Of a DNA stretch of 30,552 nt, positions 1 to 7,195 are shown piece by piece. Each line of letters begins with the position of its first letter. The stretch's first letter is position 1. This DNA comes from Pavlovales sp. CCMP2436 (lineage: Eukaryota; Haptophyta; Pavlovophyceae; Pavlovales). The notes under the pieces are model-generated. The model was given only the letters and a program-made list of their open reading frames with translations. It had not been told where the DNA came from and searched no databases. The translations under genes were made by a program, and so were the position numbers. Location of the stretch: contig MU631376.1 of the NCBI GenBank assembly GCA_026770615.1, forward strand, positions 361,680 to 392,231, read 5' to 3'.

Positions 1-95
1 GTGCTGGTCTGAGCGCTGCGTCGCCCATCGCCTGCTGTGTGCCTTAGTCGGCTGCGCTGGCTTGGGCGTCACCGCGCGTGCCGATGGATCTCCGG
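1..95 (-). repeat. Dispersed repeat R1, copy a (left module)
   Basis: These bases match the reverse complement of about 30099-30191 with only a handful of differences, and much of the same module recurs near 2890-2955. The copy may continue beyond the left edge of the window. No coding potential is apparent. Confidence 0.85.
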
Positions 96-485
96 TAGTG
101 TGTCCGGGCAAGGGCGTTTAGGTAGATGATCTGCTGGTTGCTGTTTGTCGTGTTCCCACGCTGGGCAGCGATCGGGGCCAGCGCGCTCAAGCGCGCGCCA
201 ATATCATAATCTCTTCCTACTGCTCAAAATTCGTAATTCACCCGGGCTATTTGTAGCAAAAAAAAAGGCATCAGTAATAGTAGTAATATTCATAAATGCA
301 GCAATACTAATTTAATTGTAATACTAATATTACTACTACTGCTACATTACATTTCGCAATGTTCCCTATTGATATTATTAGTACTTTTATTGGTCATACT
401 GATCGTTGGTAGATCCCAAGATTGCCCCTAAAATATATGAATATATATATGAACTCATACTAGTACTAATGTTACATCCCATTAG
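96..485. other. Intergenic, AT-rich, no gene seen
   Basis: GC-rich up to about 210, then AT-rich with many TAG/TAA/ACT triplets. A 13-bp inverted repeat (278-290 with 327-339) could form a hairpin or be the remains of a small inverted-repeat element. No conserved coding signal was found on either strand. Confidence 0.6.
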
Positions 486-1603
486 GCGCTCGAGCGTGTC
501 CGCAAGCAGGCGTCGCTCGCCCTGCTCTACAAGATCGAGCGGATCTCAGATGATGACGATGTGCCCATCGTAGGGCGAGTACCGCGTGACGTATGTCGCC
601 CCGCCGCAGGCTGCCCCGCAGGCGGTGGGCTCGTCTAGCGCGGAGGGAAGGAAGGCTGGCGCGGCTGTGGGCTCTGGGCCATTGCCAGGTGTGCTGGATC
701 CGGTGGACAACGCCGTGCTTCTTGCCGACCATGGGCTTAACCAGCAGTGGTGCAGCGTCACGCACGTCGCGTCGCTCCGCAAATGGTATAGACCCCCCCC
801 GGCACACACACGCACGCCTCCCCCCACCTACTAACACACACCCCCACTCCTCCCCCCCCTCCCCCCTCACAGCACGTGCCAGCAGCCTAACTGCTCGGGC
901 CTCCCATGTCGCCACCAGCTGGCGATCTAGAACTACCTCTTGGCGACACACGACATGTCCGAGATCCACTCTCTCGCGTTCAACATCAAGAACACCATCA
1001 CGCCCGTGTGGCTGAAGGAGTCGCACGACGTGCTTGCGGTTGCTGCAGCCGTCCGGCAGCAGCAGTGCGAGATCTTCCATGCCAACATGGCGGGCCGCAG
1101 GCACGGACAAGGCGCACGCGACGTCTTCACCCGCTCGGAGCTCGGGGCGTACGCGGTCGCGCAATTTCGCCCCATCGCCGAGTTGTACGCGGGCAGCGAG
1201 GAGACCATCGACCTCCTCGTCGCTCACATGCTCAAGTTCAAACAGCTCGCCCCAAAAGGTACGCACGGCTCTGCTCCCAGCGCGCGTGGCTCTGCTCCCA
1301 GCCCGGCCTCGCGCTCGCGCTTGTTTTGACAATGACGCTGATCTCGCTCACCCGACGCGCCTGCATGTGCCTTGCGGTGCAGGTGCGTCGAAGCGCGCCA
1401 AGAAAGCCGTCGCAGCTGCGCGGGTGGTCGATGAGGAGGAGGAGGAGGAGGAGGCTGCGCACGCGGAAGCCGTGGGCGGGGCCGGACCTTCGGGGAAGCA
1501 CGACCCGCCCCCGCAGGCTCGCACCATTTTGAACCCGACGCACAAGCCTAAGCCCGGAAAGGTGGCGCAGGCTCGCGGGAAGGGCGCTCACGAGAGGGGC
1601 TGA
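486..1603 (+). pseudogene. SWIM zinc-finger protein, MULE/FAR1-like transposase C-terminus (disrupted)
   Basis: I infer the C-terminal part of a Mutator-like or FAR1-related transposase. Predicted exons are about 574-785, 873-1258 and 1383-1603, joined by GT-AG introns of 87 and 124 nt whose phases match. Joining 785 to 873 creates a SWIM-type zinc finger (C-x-C ... C-x-H, reading CTCQQPNCSGLPCRHQLA), the DNA-binding motif that follows the DDE domain in MULEs. A TAG at 928-930 interrupts the frame just after the finger, then coding-like sequence continues (NYLLATHDMSEIHSLAF and onward) to an acidic Glu-run and a basic Gly/Pro/Lys tail ending in TGA at 1601. Upstream, 486-573 looks coding in another frame, so an additional frameshift or intron lies near 570. 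No DDE domain is present. A host SWIM protein is the alternative. Confidence 0.5.
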
Positions 1604-1809
1604 TGTGCGGATACGCCGGCCGCACTTACTTGTCCTGGGGACTGGGTGTGCTAGTTGTAGTTAGTGGCTAGTTATTAAAATGGTACTTAAGTGAACTTAG
1701 TCTTAGGATACACGTGTCAAAACCACATATATATATATAGAGAGGGACCTCAGACCTGGCCCACGCCACTGACGTCATATATAACTTGCAGACAAGAGCC
1801 AAGTACGCG

Positions 1810-2520
1810 TCACGCCGCCGGACTAGTGTCTAGACGCGAGCTTCGTCGCCCTGCTGAACGAGCAGTATAGGTAGCCCCTGTGCCTGTGGCCGGCTTGACG
1901 AGCTTGAAGCCCTTGCTCGACGCCCAATGTTGCAGCGCGGCTCGTGCATGCTCGAACGACTCCCACGGACCCACCGGCAGGTCGTCGGGGCGGTCGACCA
2001 CCTCGCGGAACAGCGCGTCGACCACCTCGAATGAGAAGCGCACATCCGCGGGCGCCGGGGGCGCCTCAGACGGAGCAGCAGCCGGAGCCGGCGTCGTGCG
2101 CTGCGGAGCCGGCTCGAGCGACGCGCGGAGCGGCGACGGCACGGGCGACAGTCCTCCGCCCGGCGAGCGGGGGCGCAGCGTGTCAAGGCGCTGCGAGCTG
2201 TGCGGAGCCGGCTCGAGCGATGAGCGGCTCGGCGACGGCACGGGCGGCAGTCCTCCGCCCGGCGAGCGGGGTCGCAGTGTGCCTAGGCGCGGCGAGCTGT
2301 GCAGCGACGGAGCGAGCGACGAGCGGAGCGGCGACGCCGCCGGCGAGTTGAGCGGCGGCCGAGCGAGCGACGAGCGGCGCGGCGACGCCGCCGGCGAGGC
2401 CACGCGCGACGCCGCCGGGCGGTGCGGCGAGGGGAGCGCCTCGGTGGGCGGCTGCGATGAGGGCGCGCCGCGCGCCGCCGCCGCCGGCCCGCTCCTGCCG
2501 AGGCCCAAGAACGCGAACAT
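1810..2520 (-). CDS. Putative FAR1/MULE-like N-terminal DNA-binding protein, truncated
   Basis: About 236 aa from the ATG at 2520. The first ~150 residues are Pro/Ser/Arg/Ala-rich and contain two copies of a ~33-aa unit (SLEPAPHSSQRLDTLRPRSP type), visible as ~99-bp direct repeats near 2101-2300. The last ~75 residues are ordered, with the pattern GPWESFEHARAALQHWASSK followed by GFKLVKPATG. This resembles the N-terminal FAR1/MULE domain in which a 'F-x-S-x-E-x-A' helix precedes 'WA-x-x-x-GF'. The ORF stops soon afterwards, with no transposase core, so it is probably a truncated transposase. It converges on the SWIM fragment at 486-1603. The family match is by eye and only moderately secure; it could be an unrelated low-complexity protein. 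Confidence 0.4.
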   Translation of the reverse strand: MFAFLGLGRSGPAAAARGAPSSQPPTEALPSPHRPAASRVASPAASPRRSSLARPPLNSPAASPLRSSLAPSLHSSPRLGTLRPRSPGGGLPPVPSPSRSSLEPAPHSSQRLDTLRPRSPGGGLSPVPSPLRASLEPAPQRTTPAPAAAPSEAPPAPADVRFSFEVVDALFREVVDRPDDLPVGPWESFEHARAALQHWASSKGFKLVKPATGTGATYTARSAGRRSSRLDTSPAA

Positions 2521-2560
2521 CGCGTTGCGCTCGCTCTGCGCAGCGCTCTGCCAAGTGCGG

Positions 2561-2718
2561 GCGCAGCGCTGCCAAGTGCGAGGCCTGCGAAGGGCTCCGA
2601 GTAACACGCTGGCACGGAGACGGACTCCGAATTAGACGGGCGCAGCGCTGCCAAGTGCGAGGCCTGCGAAGGGCTCCGAGTAACACGCTGGCACGGAGAC
2701 GGACTCCGAATTAGACCG
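2561..2718. repeat. 79-bp tandem repeat, two copies
   Basis: Two almost identical 79-bp units (2561-2639 and 2640-2718), with a shorter degenerate third copy upstream near 2533-2560. They lie just upstream of the ATG of the minus-strand FAR1-like ORF, where they could act as promoter-proximal or subterminal transposon repeats (inference). Confidence 0.85.
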
Positions 2719-2842
2719 TCTCGAGCCCATATTCCGAGACTGACTCGGAATTAGACGGGCTCGCATTACGGGAGCCGGTATCGGATCTACGGTGGCAAGG
2801 GTGTACACTTGCCTGCACACCATCCAAACATTTGTTTAATGA

Positions 2843-2955
2843 TTTATATTTATAATAGGGATTCAAGCTGGCGTCTGACTGTTCTGAATGTTGTGCTGGT
2901 CTGAGCGCTGCGTCGCCCATTGCCTGCCACTGCGTGCCTTAGTCGGCTGTACTGG
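2843..2955 (-). repeat. Dispersed repeat R1, copy b (left module)
   Basis: Matches the reverse complement of about 30131-30240, including the segment around TTCAAGCTGGCGTCTGACTG and the stretch shared with copy a. Homology stops inside an AT-rich ATAAATATA stretch, which is where copy d switches to a different module. Confidence 0.85.
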
Positions 2956-3448
2956 CATGATTTATATGTATATACCTTGATTCTTGAAATACTACCTTCA
3001 CTCCGTCGTCCCTCTTTCTTGATGATTCCGTGAAAAAAAGGTGTCGGACCGAGCACCGAAATTGTGCCTCGTCTAATTCTACGTTTAGTTGTGTTCTCAA
3101 GGTTCCTAATTATGAGCACCATTGATGATGATCTGTAGTAACATTAACTAGGCCAAAAGATTCAGCCCGGCTGACGCCGGAATTTGTTCTAAACTAAGTG
3201 CCATTTTCTCGTCTTTCCCGAAAGAATCAGATAACAGACCAAAAGTAACAAAGTTGTTCCTCGTCAAATTCTCCGTCCAGGGAGCTCTTCAGAGTTCTAT
3301 TATGCATCATTCTAAGCTCGATTAAATATAGAATAGGATACGAATCAAATTAAATGCAAAATTGAGACCTTCGCGATTCTGCAAATGCATGTTATCCACT
3401 AAAAATACCCTCCCCCCCCGTCCCCATGGTAGCATATGCCTGTCACGA
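2956..3448. other. AT-rich island with decayed, possibly coding, duplicated sequence
   Basis: About 450 bp of AT-richer DNA without an intact gene. On the minus strand, ~3010-3122 and ~3215-3310 look like two diverged copies of one ~180-bp segment, with shared words around GACGAGG and CACAA/AACAA at equivalent spacing. Fragments of open frame exist (up to 90 codons) but none could be assigned to a family. The composition resembles the viral island at 6.7-9.8 kb, so it may be another decayed insertion (inference). Confidence 0.35.
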
Positions 3449-4940
3449 TTAGCCACCGTCCAGCCCGCAAAATGTCGCCAGCGCGAGCTGCAGCGCCCCG
3501 AGTGCGACTTCGAACGGCCTCCTGGTTAAACTGTTGACCTGCTCCATATGCCGGGGGCCATCCTTACAATACCAGTGCAGCCCATCCTTTCCAAAAGGCA
3601 TCTCGCTCGACCGCGACAGTGAGAGCGCCCATGTGTCCAGCAGCCTGGTGCGCACGCAACCGCGCAGTGCGCCGCCAGCAGCGCTGCCGTTGACGCCAGG
3701 CTCCGCCTGCAAGCGCCGTGACTCCTCGTGCGCGAGCTTGACGATGGCGGCTTCGACGATCACGTTGAGGGCGTGCATGCCACCAATCAGGCGGTTGCGG
3801 CGGCGTGGTCGAAAGTAAGCATAAGAGACAAACTATAGGGGGGGGAGGGTCAGTCAGTAGTCTCAGCCACTGCAGATATCACGAAAGCCACCTACTCAAC
3901 GCCTAGGGCGTTTGCGGGTGTGTTGCAGGGGGTCAAACTAACTAGAGTCAGCCAACACTGAGGGCAACAACAACAAAAAAAACGTACCTGGTTGCGCACG
4001 AGGAGGAGGCTTTCTGTGTCGCGCCTGCTGGTGAGGAGCGCGTGCACGCCAAAGAGTAGCTCCTGATACCTAGCCGGAAATTTTGAGAGGTGGTCGGACT
4101 CCGTGTATGACTCGAAAGCGAGGTCCCATATACCTAGGCCAAAAACCGTCAAGACACGCGTTGGATTCAGGCGTCTCAGTGCCTCCCTGAACTCTTCAAG
4201 GGTGGAAGTGACATTGCTGCCGGGACGCCTCGCCCTTCCGCCGTACGCGCTCCCACGGTACAAGCCACAAACGTTTAGCTGAAGCAGGTCCAAGGACCAG
4301 CCCGCAGCGGCCGCATCAGCAGTCATTTTGCCCAGCGCATTCCCACGCGTGGTAGATGTCCATGCTGGCGGATTGCGCCCGCGCTTGAGCCACTGATCAC
4401 CGTTGCACGCGTCAGGGAAGTTGCGGGGCACACGGGGCAGTGGCTGGTATCAGTGCAGTGGCAGGTGTCACATCAGGACAAAGGAATCGTGGCGGGTGGT
4501 CAGTAGAGAGCCACACGGAGACAGCACACGCAGGGAGCAGGATCCACCTGTAGCATCGCAGCCGCGAGCATCCGCGTTTGCGAGTCCCCGACAAAGGCGA
4601 CGAGCAGCCGCTCGCCGCTCGTCGATCGCGAGCGGGCGCGCAGGCAGCGCGCAATGGCGCCGTCCTCGCCCTCCGCGTGGAGCGGCTCGAGCGGTAGGCC
4701 GTGGGCGTTGACAAGCAGGGAATTTGGAGGGTCGGCGCATCGAGAGCTATTGGCGCACCAGCGACCGGTGGGGTACGGCGCGCACGCCTCGGCGATGAGC
4801 CGCGCTGCATCGGGGCTGCGGGCGGAAAGATTCGCTCGCTGTGGCTCGGAGCACACGCTCACGCCGCTCGCCCACGCGACTCGCGGCACGGCAAACGTGC
4901 GGGCACTCGCGGCGCCGAGCAGTAGAGGCAGTGGAAGCAT
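3449..4940 (-). CDS. PC-esterase-like (GDS...DxxH, TBL/PMR5/Cas1p-type) secreted protein, 3 exons
   Basis: Exons 4940-4548, 4443-3988 and 3832-3449, all phase 0, joined by GT-AG introns of 104 and 155 nt (donors CAG|GTGGAT and CAG|GTACGT), give 410 aa without a lesion. The start is an ATG opening a hydrophobic signal-like segment (MLPLPLLLGAASA), so the product probably enters the secretory pathway. Residues ~112-123 read LVAFVGDSQTRM, the GDS block of the PC-esterase/SGNH fold. Near the C-terminus KDGLHW (D366, H369) supplies the DxxH pair of the triad, followed by a C-terminal helix ending ALATFC. Cys-rich stretches lie at 30-68. Family members O-acetylate or deacetylate cell-wall or surface glycans; the substrate here is unknown. 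The intact frame, next to decayed elements, argues for a functional host gene. Confidence 0.75.
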
Positions 4941-5049
4941 TCGGGCGCAAACTCAGTCATCATGATGGCCTGCTAGCCCAGGGGATAAAATACCACTGAT
5001 AAAAAACGACTCACCAAAGGGTCTTCCTCAACAAGGGTCTTCGCGGTGA

Positions 5050-5684
5050 GATCGAGGAATACCTCTTCCCGCGCAGCTGGGAGTCCTCGTCTCGGCAGGC
5101 GGCACCAAGCTCATCTTTGGGGTGCGTGAGCTGCTTGAAAACCCACACTTTTGCATCGCAGGCTCCACATCTACAACGCCTTCAATGAGGGAGACCGCGC
5201 AGAGATGGTAGCACGCACCCTCGTCAGCTCCCCCGGCCTAGCCCCGCTCGCACGCCTCTTCTACGCCACGCTCGCTCCCAAGTACCCGATCTTCGTCACT
5301 GGCAAGGGCGGCGGCCTGACGCCCATGGGCAGAGACGGCGAGACCGGTGTCGCTCAAGGGTCAGTAGAGGCTGGAGTCGCCTTTGCCATCTCCATCTACC
5401 CCGAGTTAAAGGTGCTCGACGCCGAGCTGCGGCCATACGGTGGGGGCGCTCGGGCTGGCCACGACGACGTGCGCGCGTGCGGTCCGCCCTGGATCAAGAT
5501 TGATCGCGACTTCTTCCATACGACCCCCGGACAGTCTGGCCCGATGCAAGCCCGCGCACAGACCTTCTGCACTGCAGGCGGCCCCGCGTTCGCCGCCCTC
5601 GTGATTGGAGCCTTCGGCGAGTGGTCTGACGACCTGGAATCCTTCGTCGGGGACCTCGCCAGCATGGGCGCAAGAGCGCTCTAA
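5050..5684 (+). pseudogene. Reverse transcriptase fragment, non-LTR-like, frameshifted
   Basis: Two frames together give a recognisable RT. At 5065-5160 the frame reads LPAQLGVLVSAGGTKLIFGV then RELLENPHF, the 'Q-x-GV...G...' block that precedes RT motif A. From 5163 a different frame reads LHIYNAFNEGDR (motif A region; the usual D-x-x-NAFN has lost its Asp context), then GVAQGSVEAGVAFAISIYPE (motif B, 'GVxQG'), then GHDDV where F/Y-x-DD is expected (motif C), ending in TAA at 5682. A frameshift lies near 5150-5163. There is no endonuclease domain and no 3' tail. This is a short fragment of a LINE-like retrotransposon; the clade cannot be fixed from this piece. Confidence 0.6.
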
Positions 5685-5941
5685 GCTCGCATGGGGGCCC
5701 CCTCCGCTGCGCAAGCGCGCAGCACTCTCCTGTGGAAGATGAGACAGGAGATCGGCATGTGCGCACTTCGAGGGCACGCCAAGGTCATCATAGCGCGCGC
5801 GCGATTGGAGCGCACCGGCACCGGCACCGGCAACGGCGGCGGCACACGCACAGACAGCGACGACGACGGCAACCCCGACGAGTGGGCTGAGGGCGCGTAC
5901 CACCTCCGCAGGGAGACACGGTTTGGGATCGGCGCCTAAGT

Positions 5942-5977
5942 ATGCCGCCTGGGTGACTACATGCCGCCTGGGTGACT
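5942..5977. repeat. 17-bp direct repeat, two copies, 19-bp period
   Basis: ATGCCGCCTGGGTGACT occurs at 5942-5958 and again at 5961-5977, just past the RT fragment and its short GC-rich downstream frame. It could be slippage or a small insertion footprint. Confidence 0.9.
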
Positions 5978-6143
5978 GATTGTCGTCGCTCCTACACGCT
6001 CGGAGTCGACCACTTCTGATACAGAATGTCTGCAACCCACTGCCTGCTGCCCTTTTCTATGTAAGTAAGTCGTAGTTTTTTAAAAAAATACAGGGGAACA
6101 AGTTGAAGTAAGGTGGAGAGCTTGTAAGATTCCTGTAGCAGTC

Positions 6144-6409
6144 CGCTCTCCTGGGTATGGATTCCTCCACACCCAGGGAGCGCGCGCCCCGCAACACCCT
6201 GTAACTGTGAGGCAACGACCCGGTGCTTGGGCCTCACCGGGACACCTACCTGACCGGCATCGACAGGGCCCCACACGCGTGTGAGGTGGCCCCGGTGCTG
6301 TCCATCGCCGCTAGCTCAGAGTGCCCCCCGGCTCGCCGTGGCGAGCCGGGGAGGGAGGCTTTGTGGACTTGTGTGCTGGAAGGCTGGGCGCCCCGGGGAG
6401 GGCACCCAG
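6144..6409. ncRNA. Cluster of five consecutive hairpins, candidate structured RNA
   Basis: In 266 bp there are five stems: 6144-6182 (about 16 bp, one bulge, one mismatch, TTCC loop); 6219-6241 (CCCGGTG/CACCGGG); 6266-6292 (GGGCC/GGCCC around CACACGCGTGTG); 6326-6351 (CCCCGGCTCGCC/GGCGAGCCGGGG, nearly loopless); and 6384-6409 (CTGGG-GCCC/GGGC-CCCAG with one mismatch). No protein family was recognised in any frame. In GC-rich DNA isolated hairpins arise by chance, but five well-formed non-overlapping stems are notable. It could be a structured RNA, a transposon end or a stack of small inverted repeats. Strand is unknown. Confidence 0.35.
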
Positions 6410-6550
6410 ACCGCCCGTTGGGCCTACCTCAGGAACAGAGGCAGCAACCACGGGCCGCAGTCCTCCCGAGCAGAACCGCTACGCCCGCGCAGAGCCGCCA
6501 AGTGTCGGAGCCGCAAGGAATCTCCCCCCTCCTCATTTGCGCCGCTAAGA

Positions 6551-6591
6551 ATTGGGGATTGGGAGGGTGATTGGGGATTGGGGGTGTGGAG
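6551..6591 (+). repeat. G-run tract, possible G-quadruplex
   Basis: Two near copies of GATTGGGGATTGGG followed by G5 give at least five runs of three or more G on the plus strand, in the stretch between the hairpin cluster and the viral ATPase fragment. The rest of 6410-6690 contains no recognisable gene. Confidence 0.5.
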
Positions 6592-6695
6592 ATTGAGGAG
6601 TATTCCCGTTTGAATCCAAGTACGCCTGCATTCACCCACTCTCCCCACTAATGCCCCGTCTCCTGAGCCCGCGCCTCCTCCCCCCCCCCACCCAG

Positions 6696-7115
6696 CTCAT
6701 AGACTCGCTCGAGCAAGCCTCGAAAAAGAAACAGAATTCGCTCATAATCGTCGATGATTTTATGGCTAAATTGAAAAATTCAGAAATACGTAGGGCGCTG
6801 GAGCGGCTGGTGTGCAACAGAAGGCATTCGAGAGTCTCCATATGGGTGATAACTCAGACGTACAGATCGATTCCTCTGAATACACGCAAGTTGATTTCGC
6901 ATTTATTCCTATTCAGAGTGTCTAATCTAAGGATTTTGGACTCGATACGAGATGAGCTGGTATCTCGAGACAAGCATGAATTCCAGTCGCTCTATAACCA
7001 TGTTTTCGTACCTGGTGGCGATGTACATAGCTTCATGTATCTCGATGTTGCCAACGCCGAGGTATACAACAAGTTTGCCAAGTTAAGTGTGGTCGCTAAA
7101 AAAATGAAAAAGTGA
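6696..7115 (+). pseudogene. Viral DNA-packaging ATPase, C-terminal half (FtsK/HerA A32-like)
   Basis: About 139 codons, open to a TGA at 7113. NSLIIVDDF is a Walker B strand with paired acidic residues. IWVITQTYRSIPLNTRKL matches the sensor/arginine-bearing strand of A32-like packaging ATPases, which use 'xTQ' or 'xSQ' followed by a helix that contacts neighbouring subunits. The Walker A loop and the whole N-terminal half are missing, so this cannot be an active ATPase. Immediately upstream is a C-rich tract ending ACCCAG (6691-6695), which looks like a splice acceptor. The AT-rich codon use differs from the flanking GC-rich DNA and matches the polymerase relic opposite. In polinton-like viruses and virophages this gene drives genome packaging into the capsid. 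Confidence 0.65.
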
Positions 7116-7195
7116 GAAAAAAAGAATGAAAAACGGAAATAAAATCTCCGCGACAATTACGCACACACGCAAATGGCGGACGCATTGAATTCTAA

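Noticed and set aside
5122..5161. Mini-intron in the RT fragment (GTGCGTGAG ... CGCAG)
   Set aside because: Removing it deletes conserved RT residues (VRELLENPHF) and does not restore the downstream frame. A frameshift is the better explanation.
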